A model generated the notes under the pieces. That model worked only from the letters and a program-made list of their open reading frames with translations. It was not told the origin of the DNA and did not search any database. A program made the translations under genes and the position numbers. A stretch of 64,000 nt of DNA from JANXQG01 sp963824275 (GTDB taxonomy: Bacteria; Planctomycetota; Planctomycetia; Pirellulales; Thermoguttaceae): NCBI GenBank assembly GCA_963824275.1, contig CAWGOT010000003.1, forward strand, positions 930,001 to 994,000. The letters are read 5' to 3'. This document shows positions 1-10,251 of the stretch, piece after piece (position 1 is the first letter of the stretch; each line of letters begins with the position of its first letter).

Positions 1-818
1 GCCGCGGCCTCGAACCGCTCCACAGGCACCTCGGAATTCGGCGGCCCCAATTCCAGCCAGAGGACATCATTGGCGTAGGCCCTGACGTAGGCGTACGACA
101 TCGTGCCATAACCGCCGTTGCCCCATTTCGGCCCCCAACTATTGCGGAAGATGAAGACGCCGCCGTTGTCCTTGGCGCCGTCGGTATATCCGACCAGGGC
201 AATGCTATGGCCGTCTTCCACCGCGCCCGGCGGCGGCACCTCGATCAACTCGGGACCTTTGAGGACCTTGGGCCAGCGCAGCCCGCAGGCCAGCGGATGC
301 CCGTGGGCCAAGGCCTCCTTGATGGCGCGGAGCTGCGCTTCGTCCAGCGGTCGCTTGAGGTCCCAGCGCTTGATCCAGTGGGTCTGCCAGCGATTGCTCT
401 GCTGCCTGGCGTCGGCCAGGGCGGCCGGCGATGGGGCCTTCCGCGCGCCGCCCGCTGGCACCTCGGGCATCAGGGCCTCGCGGCAGATTCCGAAGCGGTT
501 CAGCCCGCACACCGCCTCGTAGAACATGGCCTGGTCGTGGTCTTTGCCGGTGGCTTTCTTCGCCGCCCAGATCAGGAACTCGGTCGACCGCTCCGAGTTC
601 GGACGCGGGTCGCGCTCGGCAAGCTCGAACTCGGCCAGCGAAGCCACGGCGTGCAGCGAGCAGGTATCCGACCCTTGCACTTGCGGTATCAGCCCTAGCC
701 GGTTGAATTCGGGCGTGAGGTCCGCCTTGCCCGCCCCGGCGGATTGGGAAGGTGCAAGACAAACGGCAACGAACGCCGACAGAATGGTCAGGCAGGAATT
801 GTAATAGCGCAATCGCAT
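1..818 (-). CDS. Papain-family (C1A) cysteine peptidase, C-terminus cut by window edge
   Basis: Read on the minus strand from ATG at 818, preceded by a good ribosome site (AGGAGA about 7 nt upstream), and open to the window edge (about 272 residues seen). A signal peptide (about residues 1-28) points to export. The C1A catalytic set is visible: the Cys region QVQGSDTCSLHAVAS near residue 46, the His in EDGHSIALVGY, and the Asn in FRNSWGPKWGNGGYG. The Cys motif is atypical (DTCSLHA instead of CGSCWAF), although position and order of the triad fit. No propeptide is obvious. Predicted role: an exported protease of unknown substrate. The family call is firm; activity is inferred. Confidence 0.85.
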   Translation of the reverse strand, partial: MRLRYYNSCLTILSAFVAVCLAPSQSAGAGKADLTPEFNRLGLIPQVQGSDTCSLHAVASLAEFELAERDPRPNSERSTEFLIWAAKKATGKDHDQAMFYEAVCGLNRFGICREALMPEVPAGGARKAPSPAALADARQQSNRWQTHWIKRWDLKRPLDEAQLRAIKEALAHGHPLACGLRWPKVLKGPELIEVPPPGAVEDGHSIALVGYTDGAKDNGGVFIFRNSWGPKWGNGGYGTMSYAYVRAYANDVLWLELGPPNSEVPVERFEAA

Positions 819-847
819 GGGCGTTCTCCTGTTTTGCAGTCTCAGTA

Positions 848-853
848 ATTATA
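848..853 (-). promoter_or_regulatory. Possible -10 box for the C1A peptidase gene
   Basis: TATAAT reads on the minus strand about 30 nt upstream of the start codon at 818. No convincing -35 box is seen; that position lies at the edge of an inverted repeat. Confidence 0.3.
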
Positions 854-962
854 GGGGCAGTACGGAAATTGGAATCGAGCAGTCGCTGGAGTCCCGCCTT
901 TAGGCGGCTTGTCCGGGAGGATTCCGGCTAAAGCCGGGACTCCAACGGCTCATTTCTGCCCC
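854..962. repeat. Long inverted repeat (MITE/REP-like)
   Basis: Outer arms GGGGCAG (854-860) and CTGCCCC (956-962) enclose two inner imperfect arms, CTGGAGTCCCGCCTTTAG at about 886 and CTAAAGCCGGGACTCCAA ending at 945. The element fills the gap between the divergent peptidase and TPR genes. Its compact nested structure suggests a non-autonomous repeat. Confidence 0.6.
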
Positions 963-1081
963 CGTGCATTACAATAAGCTAATAGCCGTCGGCGGGGTGA
1001 GCGCAAAGTACGAGCACACTCGACACCAGGCGGTGCGAGATGGTATCATGGCAACAGGGGGTCTGATCGGAAGGAAAGGCC

Positions 1082-3026
1082 ATGACCGCGTGCAAGTTCT
1101 GGGCGATAGTAGTGATTGCGGTTGCGTTGCCGTCGCAACTTGCGGCAGGCGCTGATGCCCCGGCGGAGGCGTCCGGCGAAGGCAACGCGTCGGTGGAGAA
1201 GCCCGATCCGGTCGTCGCCGCATGCACCGAGGCCATCCGGCTCAATCCCAAGGACCGCCAGGCCTACCTCAAACGCGGCATCGCCTACAAGGACCTGGGC
1301 GAGAACGACCTGGCCGTCGCCGACTTCACGGAGGCCATCCGCCTCGACCCGAACGCGGCCGACGCCTATAACTACCGCGCCCTGGCTTATGGGAACCTGG
1401 AGGACTACGACTCGGAGATCGCCGACTGCACGGAGGCCATTCGCCTCGATCCGAACGCGGCCGATGCCTACAACAACCGGGGCGTCGCCTACGGGAACAA
1501 GGAGGAATACGAAAAGGAGATCGACGATTGCACCAAGGCCATCGAGCTCAATCCGCAGGACGCCGACGCCTATTACAACCGCGGCATGGCCCACTCAGAC
1601 AACGGCGAAGACGACGAGGCGATCGCCGATTTCAGCGAGGCCATCCGCCTCAACGCCGAGGACGCCGACGCCTACAAGCAGCGCGGCATCGCCCAGGAAG
1701 ACAAGGGCGAGCACGACCTGGCGATCGCCGACCTCACGGAGGCCATTCGCCTCCGCCCGGACGCGCTTGCCTATCAAAGCCGCGCCGCCGCCTACGAGGG
1801 CAAGGGCGAGCCCGACAAGGCGCGTGACGACCACCGCGAGGCCAGCCGCCTCGACTCCGAAGCGGCCGATGCCTGCAAACAGCGCGGCATCGCCCATCTC
1901 AACAAGGGCGAGTACAGCAAGGCCATCGACGAGTTCACGGAAGCCATTCGCCTCAACCCGGACGACCCGGCCGCCCATGACTGCCGGGCCGTGGCCTATG
2001 AAAAACTGGGCAGATTCAACGCGGAGATCGCCGACTGCAGCGAGGCCATTCGCCTCGACCTGAATGACGCCGACGCCTATTACGACCGCGGCATCGCCTA
2101 TTGGAACAAGGGCAAGTTCGACCAGGCCATCAAGGACTATTCGATGGCCATCGGCCTCGTCGCGAATGACGCCAACGTCTATTACAACCGCGGCCTCGCC
2201 TATCTCGACAACGGGCAACCCGATCAGGCCATCGACGACTTCAACGCCTCCCTCGCCATCGAGCCCGATGCCGCCGGCACCTATAACAATCGCGGCATCG
2301 CCTACAAGAGAAAGGGCAAACTCGATGACGCCATCGACGACTACATCGAGGCCATCCGCCTGGCCCCGGATTTCGCCGCCCCTTATTACAACCGCGGGGT
2401 CGCCTGCTGGACGAAGGGCGACCTCGACCAGGGCCATCGACGACTACAGCGAGGCCATCCGCCTCGATCCCAACGATGCCGCGGCCTTCAACGATCGCGG
2501 CGTCGCCTACCGGGACAAGGGCCAGATCGACCAGGCGATCGAAGATTACAGCGAGGCCATTCACCTCGACCCGGACTTTGCCGATCCTTTCTACAACCGT
2601 GCCCTGGCCTTCGCCAGCAAGGCGGAATACGACCAGGCGGTCGCCGATTTCACCGCCGCCATCCGCATCGACCCGCGGGACGCCGTGACCTATGACAAGC
2701 GCGGCACGGCCTTCAGGCAGAAGAGCGACTTCGACCTGGCGATCGCCGACTACAACCGGGCCATCCGCCTCAAGCCGCTCTTCGGCGAGGCCTACTATGA
2801 CCGGGGAACCGCCTTCCTCGGCAAGGGCGAACAGGCCAAGGCGGAGGCCGATTTCGCCAAGGCCAAACAGTTGGGCTACACGCCGCCCAGCGAAAGCGCA
2901 GCCTCCGGCCTCGGCTACGGTCCGGTCGTGGGCATCGTGATCTTGGCGGTCGCGATCGGCCTGATCGTCTTGCGGATGCGAAAGCGGCAGCCGCTGCCGC
3001 CTTTAGGTGCCGAGAGGTTCAGGTAG
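1082..3026 (+). CDS. Secreted, membrane-anchored tetratricopeptide repeat protein (frameshifted)
   Basis: Start ATG at 1082 follows AAGGA. A signal peptide (about residues 1-24) is followed by some 16 consecutive 34-residue TPR units with the recurring pattern AIRLDPN/ADAYxNRGxAY, then a C-terminal membrane helix (VVGIVILAVAIGLIVL) and a basic tail. The reading frame breaks at 2431-2433, where GACCAGGGCC replaces the GACCAGGCC seen in sister repeats; removing one G restores a protein of about 647 residues. The DNA itself is a near-tandem 102-bp repeat. TPR arrays are protein-binding scaffolds; the partner is unknown. Confidence 0.85.
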
Positions 3027-3047
3027 CGTAGGCAATCGACGGACGAG

Positions 3048-3251
3048 ATGATGACCGATTTCAAGGACTGGGGGCGGCACTTCAAGGACTCGACGACCGG
3101 CTACCAATTCGGCTACGAGGACGACCGGCGATGGTGGTCGAAGCTCAAAGATCCGCCGTTGGAACTCGGGCACCGCATCCAGCAGGAGATTTCCAATAAC
3201 CGTTATTTGTTCTGGGTCGACTTTACGGCGGATCGGGTGACGTTCCGCTAG
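3048..3251 (+). CDS. Small hypothetical protein (67 aa)
   Basis: Short frame rich in charged and aromatic residues, starting with two adjacent ATG codons (3048 and 3051) after a weak GGACGAG site. No recognised domain, signal or membrane segment. It sits 21 bp after the TPR gene and 14 bp before the next start on the same strand, which supports a real gene in a short operon. Confidence 0.5.
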   Translation: MMTDFKDWGRHFKDSTTGYQFGYEDDRRWWSKLKDPPLELGHRIQQEISNNRYLFWVDFTADRVTFR

Positions 3252-3265
3252 CAGGAGGAATCATC

Positions 3266-4266
3266 GTGAGCGAACTGAATCGAAGAGGCTTTTTCCACCG
3301 TACTGCCCTGGGGACGCTGGGCGCCGCCGCGGGCCTGGGCGTTGCCAGCGCTATATCCCTCGCAAGTCTGCGCCCGGCCTCCGCCCAGACGCCCGCGAAG
3401 AGGGTCGGCGGCCCCAAGCTCAAGCTGAGCCTCAACGCCTACTGCTTCGCCAAGCTCTTGAACGACAATCTCCTCGGCCGGGGAAAAGGCCTGACGCTCC
3501 TCGACCTCCTCGATTTCTGCGCCCAGCACGACTTCGAAGCAATCGACCCGACGGGATACTATTTCCCCGGATACGGGTCGGTCCGATTGGGCCCCAAGGG
3601 CAAGCCGACCGACGCCTACATCCGCGATTTCAAGCGCCGCGCCTTCGAACTCGGGGTTGCCATCAGCGGCACGGGCGTTGCCAACGACCTCGCCACGCCG
3701 GACAAGGAGAAGCGGGCTGCCGACGTGAAGCACATCAAGGATTGGGTCGAGGTCGCGGCCAAGCTCGTGCGCCGGTGCTCCGCGTCTTCTCCGGTCCGGT
3801 TCCCGCGGGCTATGAGAACAAATGGGATGAAGTGGCCGAGTGGATGGTGGCGGACCTGAAAACGTGCGTCAAACACGCGGAAGAGCACGGCGTGATCATC
3901 GGCATCCAGAATCACGGCGACATGCTCAAGACGGCCGACCAGGTGATCAAGATCATCAAGATGGTCGATTCGCCCTGGTTCGGCTCGATCAACGACACAG
4001 GCAACTATCTGGCGCCGGACCCCTACGCCGACATGGCCCGCGTGCTCCCCTACACGGTCAACTGGCAGGTCAAGCAGCGGCTGACCGGCAAGAACAGTTC
4101 GAGCCCGATGGACCTCAAGAAACTGGTCCACGTCATCAAGGCGGGCGGCTATCGCGGCTACGTCCCCATCGAGACCCTCTCGCAGCCCGGAGAGGAGTAC
4201 GATCCCCTCACGCTGGTGCCGAAGTTCCTCAAGGAGCTGCGGCAGGCCATCGCCGAGACGGAGTGA
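3266..4266 (+). CDS. Tat-exported sugar phosphate isomerase/epimerase-like TIM barrel (frameshifted)
   Basis: GTG start at 3266 behind a strong AGGAGG site. The N-terminus has a twin-arginine-type leader (SELNRRGFFHRTALG, then a hydrophobic Ala-rich stretch ending ASA about residue 40). The rest matches the xylose-isomerase-like TIM barrel family: VLRVFSGPVP, GIQNHGDML, INDTGNY and YVPIETLSQPGEEYDP. The frame breaks at about 3767, where CTCGTGCGCC appears to lack one G; joined, the protein is about 333 residues, normal for the family. Predicted periplasmic sugar isomerase or epimerase; substrate unknown. Confidence 0.85.
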
Positions 4267-4340
4267 ATTCTCTGGAAAGGGCGCGAAGATGCGTTGGATT
4301 TCCGTGCGGAACGATACTGAAGACCATGGAAAGGGCGGCC

Positions 4341-5901
4341 ATGAGAGACCTGGACAAGAGCAAGGAGCAACTGATCTTCGAGTTGGAAGACCTGCGGCGG
4401 CAGGCGGCCGAGCAGAAGCGGGTGGACGAGGCCTTGCAGGCGAGCGAGGAGCGGTGCCGGAAGGCCCTGCAGGACTTGCGCCAGAGCCAGGCCACGCTGG
4501 ATGCCTTCTTCAGCGCCGCGCCGGTGATTCTCAACATCTGCGACGACGAGTTTCGCTATCTCAAGACCAGCGGCCCCTTGCCGGACTATTTTGGGCTCGA
4601 TTCCCGCAGCATCGTCGGCAAGTCCCTCAAGGAACTCGACCTGGAGTACTTCAAGGAGTACGGCCCGATGCTCGAGCGGGTCATCGCAACGGGCGAGCCA
4701 GTCCATAATGTCGAGATGAAAAGCCGCGCACCCAGCCGCGGAGGAGAAATGGTCTATTGGCGGGCGTCGCATTTCCCCCTGTCTCTGCCGAACGGCCGTC
4801 GCGGGCGCGGCACGGTCGCCGTCGAAATCACCGACTTGAAGCTGGCCGAAGCGGCCCTGCATCGAAGCTACGACGAGCTGGCAATGATCTATGAGGGGAT
4901 GTTCGACGGACTGCTGATCACCGATTTTGAAAGCAGGCGGTTCACCCAGGCCAATCCCTCGATCTGCCGGATGCTCGGCTACACCGAGAAGGAAATGCTC
5001 TCAATGTCGGTGACGGACATCCATCCGGCCGACGAACTCTCCGTCGTCCTGGAACGATTTCAGGCCCGGGGCGAGGGCCGGTTCGAAGGCCAGGCGGACG
5101 TGCGGCTGTTGCGCCAAAGACGGCTTTCTCCGCTACGCCAACGTCGCGAGTTGCCGGATCGTCTATCGCGGGCGCCCCAGCATTGCCGGATTCTTCCGCG
5201 ACGTTACCGAACGCAAGCTGGCCAAGGAGGCCCTCGGCCGCGAACGCCAGACGCTCCGGCACCTTCTCCAGTCGAGCGACCACGAGCGCCAACTGATCGC
5301 CTACGAGATCCACGACGGATTGGCCCAGGAATTGGCCGGCGCGATCATGCAGTTCGATGCCTTCGACCATCTGAAAGATACGCGGCCGAAACAGGCCGCC
5401 GACGCCTTCCATGCCGCGGTGACGATGCTTCGCCAGGCCCACTCCGAGGCCCGCCGCCTGATCAGCGGCGTTCGCCCGCCGATCCTCGACGAGTCGGGGA
5501 TCGTGGCCGCCCTCGCGCACCTGGTGAACGAGGAGCGGCGCAAACAAGCGACGGTCATCGAATTCCACGCCCAGGTCGTCTTCGACCGCTTGGCGCCGAT
5601 CCTGGAAAACGCCGTCTACCGCATCGTCCAGGAGGCCCTCGCCAACGCCTGCCGGCACAGCAAGGCCGATAAGGTGCTTGTCGAACTCGTGCAGAACGGA
5701 GGCCAGATCCGGGTCGAGGTCCAGGATTGCGGCGTCGGGTTCAATCCCCAAGAGGTTGCCGAAAGCCGTTTCGGCCTGGCGGGAATTCGGGAACGAGCCC
5801 GCCTGCTGGGCGGCATCGCCATTATCGAAAGCCAAGAGGGCCACGGCACGCGGATTGTCGCGGAGTTGCCGATCTTGTTGCGACGGCCGGAGGATGAATA
5901 G
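4341..5901 (+). CDS. PAS-domain sensor histidine kinase, NarL-type HisKA_3 (frameshifted)
   Basis: Soluble kinase: an N-terminal coiled coil (about residues 1-50), PAS domain 1 (about 55-170), PAS domain 2 (about 180-290), a HisKA_3 dimerisation/phosphoacceptor helix with the H-box DHERQLIAYEIHDGLAQEL, and a HATPase_c domain (YRIVQEALANACRHSKA, DCGVGF, FGLAGIRERA). The frame breaks at 5114-5115 by one extra C. ATG 4341 is chosen over ATG 4326 because GGAAAGG lies in front of it. No cognate response regulator is adjacent. The family normally phosphorylates a LuxR/NarL-type regulator. Confidence 0.85.
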
Positions 5902-5908
5902 GCGGTCC

Positions 5909-7471
5909 CTAGTGGTCCGCTTGTCCCGCGTGCCGGATGCTTACCGCGCCGAACAGCGCGGCCCCGCCCGTGCGGCCGCTGCGCTCCAGCCCGATCCGCC
6001 CCAACAGGCCAACGTCCTCTGACCTCGCCGTCACGCTGCAGCCGAACTGCCGCCCGCTGCCGGCCCCGTCCGTCAGCCGGACGTCGAATCGCACCGAACC
6101 GTCACTGCCCTGCGTGACATCGATCGTCATCTCGTGCAGCACGTCGGCCGCGGGCGTGAAGGGCATTTGCGTGTTGGCCAGGAGAACCGAGTGATTGTCG
6201 ACCCGTTCGACGCGAAACTGCCCGCCCGAGAGGCCGGGATGGAAGAGCAGGCGGATGTTGCCGGCCGACACGCCCACGTGCCAGGCGCCGGGATCTTGCG
6301 ACTCGCCCCCCAAGGCGACCTTGATCTGGAACCGTTGGGGGAAGGCCGGCACGCCCAGCAGGCCTTGGGCCGTGGCGTACAAACGTTGATCGCCTTCGGC
6401 ATGATTCCCATCCAAGCGCAGGATGCCGTGCGCCACCGTGGCCGTTCCGCCCACGTTGCTCTCATATTGCAACTGGTGATACGTGCGGGCGATCCCCGCC
6501 GTCTCCTCGGCAAACGTCTCCAGCAGGATCGTGCCGTAGCGACCGGCCAGCAATCGCTTGCGGCCCAGCGGCTGCGGATGCCTGGCGGCGGGCGTGGCCG
6601 CCCAGGCCTTCCATGCCTGCACCGCAGCGGCGAACTCGGCGGGCGGCCCCGCGACCGTCGGAATACCCGACGCCTGCTGCAGCAGCCAGGCAGCCTGCTG
6701 CCGTATGCCGAGGTCATGCGCGTCAAGCAGTTCCACGAGCGCGGCGATCGAGGGCTGGGGCGAGCGGTCGAGCAGGGCCCTCGCGGCGGCCAGCCGCGTC
6801 GCTTCCTCCTTGTCGCGGAGCAGGGGCGCCAGGTCGCTGACGGCCGCCGGGCCGAGGGCTATCTCCAGGGCCGGAATCGCCGCCAAGCGCACAATCGGCC
6901 GCTCATCGCCAAGCGCCTGCCGCAGTCGCACCGCATCGTCCGGGCCGACACAGGCCCAGAGGGCATCGCGGTCGGCCTGCTGAAAAGCCTCCGGCACCAT
7001 GGGGAGGAGATTCAGGAGCAGGGGCGTTGCCTGCGGCGAGGGCGATTGCCGCAACCATTCCAGGGCGGCCATCAGCACATCTTCCGCGTGGCCCTGCCGG
7101 CACTCGGCCAACAACTGGCGGGCACGTAAGACGACTTCCAGATCATCGCTTTGCGTCGCTGCGCGGAGTTGGGACTCGGCCGCCGTCCCCAGCGCGGTCA
7201 ACTGCTGGGTGGCCGACTCGCGGATCGTGTAGCTCTCGTCGCCCAATTCACCGATCAGCCGGGCAATCCGCGCCCGCCTCTCGCCGTCGGGCTGCCATTG
7301 GCGGAGAACGTCAAGACAGCCGACGGTGGTCGGTTCGATCTTGTAGCGTCTCAGGGTGTCCGCCGGGGAACGGGCGGCCGGTGGAGGAATTGCGGCCGGG
7401 CAACGATCCGCTGGAAGGAGCGAAACCGTCAGCGCGAGGGCGAGCCACGGAAGTAGGGCAGGCCGAGTCAT
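5909..7471 (-). CDS. Secreted HEAT-repeat protein with C-terminal LamG-like domain
   Basis: Intact 520-residue frame. Signal peptide (about 1-27), then HEAT repeats (about 60-290, e.g. LGDESYTIRESATQQLTALG, EEATRLAAARALL) and a beta-rich C-terminal half (about 300-515, e.g. LRLDGNHAEGDQRLYA, MTIDVTQGSDGSVRFDVRL) resembling concanavalin-like folds of planctomycete secreted proteins. Converges with the histidine kinase, leaving only 7 bp between stops. Likely cell-surface binding protein; ligand unknown. Confidence 0.75.
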   Translation of the reverse strand: MTRPALLPWLALALTVSLLPADRCPAAIPPPAARSPADTLRRYKIEPTTVGCLDVLRQWQPDGERRARIARLIGELGDESYTIRESATQQLTALGTAAESQLRAATQSDDLEVVLRARQLLAECRQGHAEDVLMAALEWLRQSPSPQATPLLLNLLPMVPEAFQQADRDALWACVGPDDAVRLRQALGDERPIVRLAAIPALEIALGPAAVSDLAPLLRDKEEATRLAAARALLDRSPQPSIAALVELLDAHDLGIRQQAAWLLQQASGIPTVAGPPAEFAAAVQAWKAWAATPAARHPQPLGRKRLLAGRYGTILLETFAEETAGIARTYHQLQYESNVGGTATVAHGILRLDGNHAEGDQRLYATAQGLLGVPAFPQRFQIKVALGGESQDPGAWHVGVSAGNIRLLFHPGLSGGQFRVERVDNHSVLLANTQMPFTPAADVLHEMTIDVTQGSDGSVRFDVRLTDGAGSGRQFGCSVTARSEDVGLLGRIGLERSGRTGGAALFGAVSIRHAGQADH

Positions 7472-7533
7472 GCACTGATTTTACTTCCCGCGGGACGCGG
7501 GTGCAAGGATCTCGCGACGTGGCGTGTGGAAGA

Positions 7534-7574
7534 GAATTGCAAATTGCAAATTGCAAGTTTCAAATTTCAAATTG
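7534..7574. repeat. AT-rich short tandem repeat
   Basis: Repeated AATTGCA then AAATTTC units in otherwise GC-rich DNA. The repeat supplies the stop region of the adenylosuccinate-synthetase-like gene (stop at 7567). A related CAAATCT repeat lies inside the ABC permease gene near 48.8 kb. Confidence 0.55.
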
Positions 7575-8921
7575 GGTTGGAGACAATCCCGCCCCTCTCG
7601 GCCCGCACCGCCTCTCTGCTGCCACTCTCTTGCCGCCGGAAGCGCAATTCGCCGAGCGTCCTGTCCTGCCACGTGGGACCGCTGCCGGTGAGAACGATCG
7701 GGGCCGCCGTCCGCGCCAGCCGGTCCTGGAGCTCGGCAAGCGAAACCTCACGGCACACGGGCACGACGCGCGCAGCAGCGCGGTGAGTTTCTCCTGCGCC
7801 GCCAGCCACGGCACGGGCGAGACGGGCAGCCGCTCGATCGCCGTGCCGGGCGGATCGCTGTAGCCCTCGCAAATCTGCGGCGAGACGCCGGCCAAATGGT
7901 CGAGGCAATTGAGCACCAGGCCGTCGAGCGGCCCGCCGGCCGATTCCGCGGCGTAGCGCAAAAGGACCAGGTCCAGCCAGCCGCGGCGGATCGTCCCCTG
8001 CCATGCGTTCGCCGGGTTCCCGGGGTCGGAGAGCCTGGCGTCGAGTTCGCCGCTCCACGTAGGCAGCGGCCCTGCGCCGTGACGGGTCATAAAGGCCCGC
8101 GTGACGCCCAGCGTGCAGACCTCTTCCACATCACTCTCGTGGATCATCGCCAGGGCGTGGTCGAGCGTGACCGTGCTCCAGGTGGTGTGGGGATGGAAGC
8201 CGCGCCACTCGTCCAGGAGCACGCCCTGGGCCCCCTCGAAGATCGCCGTCGTGCAGGCGGGCAAGGCAGCCTGAATCGCCAGCGGCCCTGCCAGGCGGCG
8301 AAGCTCCGCCGCATTCTGCCGGGCAGGCTCCATGAAAACGTCCAATCGCCACTGCTCATCAACGGGAACGCGTTCAACCAATTGCTGCGATTCCAACAGC
8401 ACCCGCTGCCGCAGCAACTCCAGCTTGCCGGCCAGCGTCTCGCGGTCGTGCAGATCGGCCGCGAAGACGGCCTCCTGCCCGTGCTGGAGCCAGTAGTTCC
8501 GCGTCTCGCCGATGCCGTGGCCGCACGACCCGTGCCGGTCGGCGCCCCGCGACAGTTCGCGAAGACGATTGAGCTGCTGGTGGTAGACCGTCGAAACCAA
8601 CGTGCGGGGATGGACCAGCAACTTCAAGAACGGGTCCTCGCCGCTCATCTCCCGCAGGTGCCGGGCCTCCTTGTGCATCGCCGGCAGGTTGATGATCGTC
8701 TGCTCGCCCAGGTAGGTTGCGGCGCCGGCCAAGGTCCCCGCGCCAAACTGGGAAAAGGCATGCCGCCGGCCATCGGGCAGCTCGACATTGTGCCCGGCCT
8801 GCGACCCGCCGCAGTACCGCACCACGAGGTCGGCCGCCAGTTCCCGCGCCAGGAAGTCGACGGTCGCCCCCTTCCCTTCGTCGCCGAACCCCAGCCCTTG
8901 AACGATCACTGCCCGCTTCAT
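7567..8921 (-). CDS. Adenylosuccinate-synthetase-like protein (frameshifted near C-terminus)
   Basis: ATG at 8921 begins the PurA-type P-loop: MKRAVIVQGLGFGDEGKG keeps the catalytic Asp, followed by GGSQAGH (conserved His) and FEGAQGVLLDEW. Canonical PurA makes adenylosuccinate from IMP, Asp and GTP. Here the loop after GH (NVELPDGRRHAFSQFGAG) and the C-terminal third diverge from housekeeping PurA, so a paralogue with a special role is likely. The frame breaks at about 7772 (one G missing); joined length is about 450 residues. It follows the vWA gene on the same strand across a 130-bp repeat, suggesting shared transcription. Confidence 0.8.
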
Positions 8922-8943
8922 TTTGAATTGCCTTTCGTGAACT

Positions 8944-9032
8944 GTACTCATCACGCTCCGCCGTGATGCGATGCCCGTACTCATCACGCTCCGCCGTGAT
9001 GGTATTTCATCACGCGGAGCGTGATGAGTACG
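8944..9032. repeat. Interspersed repeat, two direct copies plus one inverted
   Basis: GTACTCATCACGCTCCGCC occurs at 8944 and 8977, and its reverse complement ends at about 9031, so the region can fold into a hairpin. Related copies are at 24030-24084 and 40859-40883. Confidence 0.75.
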
Positions 9033-9053
9033 TAGGTCAGCCGGCGGGCCGTG

Positions 9054-10118
9054 TCAGGCGCGAATAACGCGCATCACAAAGTGCCAGCGTCTCGACTTGT
9101 AGGTGAACCCGAAATCCCAACGCGGCCTGGCGCCGAACCTCGCCGGCAGGGCCGGCCCATCCCTGCCGACCGTGGCCGGCATCGTCTGCCTGGACGGGGC
9201 TTCCTCCTGGCCCATCGACGCCAGGGCTTGCGCAACGGTGCGGGCCATGCCGCCGCGCCCGGCCTCGTGCAGGTCGGCCACGATCCGGTCGAGGTCCGCG
9301 CCCTCGTTCATGCCGATCACGGCGGCGATCAGGTCCGAAATGCCCTGCGGATCGTCCAGGCGGAGCACCTTTTCGCCCAACAGCCTTTTCCAGCAGCGAA
9401 GAATCTGCGGATCATCGTAGTAGCTGGTCAGGTTGGGGAGGATGAAGTAGGTATCGTATTGGGCCTCCAGCTCGCGGATCACCGCTTCGACCGGGATGTC
9501 CGCTTCCAGCCGTTCGCCCAGCAGGCTCGCCACCTGGTTGCGGCTGACGCAGCGGTAGGGCATCTCGTCGCCGATCAGGAACAGGTATCCCCGCTGGCGG
9601 CGTTTCTCCAGGCAGTCGATCGCCGTCTTGCGGGCCATGAAATACATCGCCAGCTCGTACGACTCGGTCTTTTGTCCGCCGCCGCCCCCTTCCAGCCAGA
9701 GCTTGGCCAGGTCTTCGTCGATCTCGATGCCCGACTCGAACTGGCCGACCTGCAGGGGGGCGCGGTCGCAGGTGGCGTCGCCGATGCCGCCGATGAGGAT
9801 CTGCGGGTGGGCCAGGTAGCCCTTGGCCAGCAGCAGATTCATCAACTGGCAGAGGTTTTGCTGCAGGATCCGCGGCACGCGGCCCATCGAGCCGGTGACG
9901 TTGAAGAGCACGGCCACGGCCCTCGACTCGGGGTGGGCCTCGCTATCGCGGCTTTCCCGCCACTTGACGCGGTAGGGGTCCATTTTCTCATGCACCCTTC
10001 GCTGGTTTTGCGGCATCTGCGCGAGGGCTTCGTGGTACTCGAACGCGCCGCGGCCCAACCGCCGCAGATGTGCCGCACGCTGCCGATAATCGTCGTCGCT
10101 CCAATAGGTTCCGCCCAT
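9054..10118 (-). CDS. von Willebrand factor A (vWA) domain protein
   Basis: Start ATG at 10118 behind AAGGAG. A helical N-terminus (about 1-65) precedes a vWA-like fold with the MIDAS-like motif AVLFNVTGSM at about residue 70, the conserved ESYELAMYFMARK segment, and LFLIGDEMPY. The first MIDAS residue is Asn where Asp is usual, so metal binding may be altered. No signal or membrane segment: cytoplasmic. Its promoter carries the same twin palindromes as the NrtR-type gene at 21.2 kb, pointing to co-regulation with the kptA operon. Such vWA proteins usually act as assembly or target-binding factors; here the target is unknown. Confidence 0.75.
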   Translation of the reverse strand: MGGTYWSDDDYRQRAAHLRRLGRGAFEYHEALAQMPQNQRRVHEKMDPYRVKWRESRDSEAHPESRAVAVLFNVTGSMGRVPRILQQNLCQLMNLLLAKGYLAHPQILIGGIGDATCDRAPLQVGQFESGIEIDEDLAKLWLEGGGGGQKTESYELAMYFMARKTAIDCLEKRRQRGYLFLIGDEMPYRCVSRNQVASLLGERLEADIPVEAVIRELEAQYDTYFILPNLTSYYDDPQILRCWKRLLGEKVLRLDDPQGISDLIAAVIGMNEGADLDRIVADLHEAGRGGMARTVAQALASMGQEEAPSRQTMPATVGRDGPALPARFGARPRWDFGFTYKSRRWHFVMRVIRA

Positions 10119-10143
10119 GATTGACTCCTTGGACTTGGTTTTA

Positions 10144-10185
10144 AGTGTCCTAACAACACTAAGTATAGTGTCTATCGAACACGAT
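10144..10185. promoter_or_regulatory. Twin palindromic operator upstream of the vWA gene (NrtR-type)
   Basis: Site 1: AGTGT N7 ACACT (10144-10160). Site 2: ATAGTGT N7 ACACGAT (10165-10185). Centres lie 23 bp apart, about two helical turns, as in the copy at 21191-21232. It sits 26 bp upstream of the vWA start. Confidence 0.75.
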
Positions 10186-10251
10186 GTCAAGGGGGCGTGA
10201 GGCGATTTTCGAGAATTTTCCCTGGGGTCTCGCAGGCCGGAAGATCGACCG

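Noticed and set aside
207..804. Several overlapping plus-strand frames opposite the C1A peptidase
   Set aside because: Arg/Pro-rich antisense shadows; the minus strand carries the full Cys-His-Asn triad in order.
2431..2433. Programmed ribosomal frameshift in the TPR gene
   Set aside because: There is no slippery heptamer with downstream structure, and comparable one-base breaks occur in dozens of unrelated genes, so sequence error is simpler.
1046..2564. Long antisense frames opposite the TPR gene
   Set aside because: They mirror the 102-bp repeats in Gly/Val/Asp-rich low-complexity form, have no ribosome sites, and the sense strand encodes a clear TPR protein.
7534..7574. rho-independent terminator
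   Set aside because: The AT-rich units are direct repeats with no stable stem followed by a U-tract.
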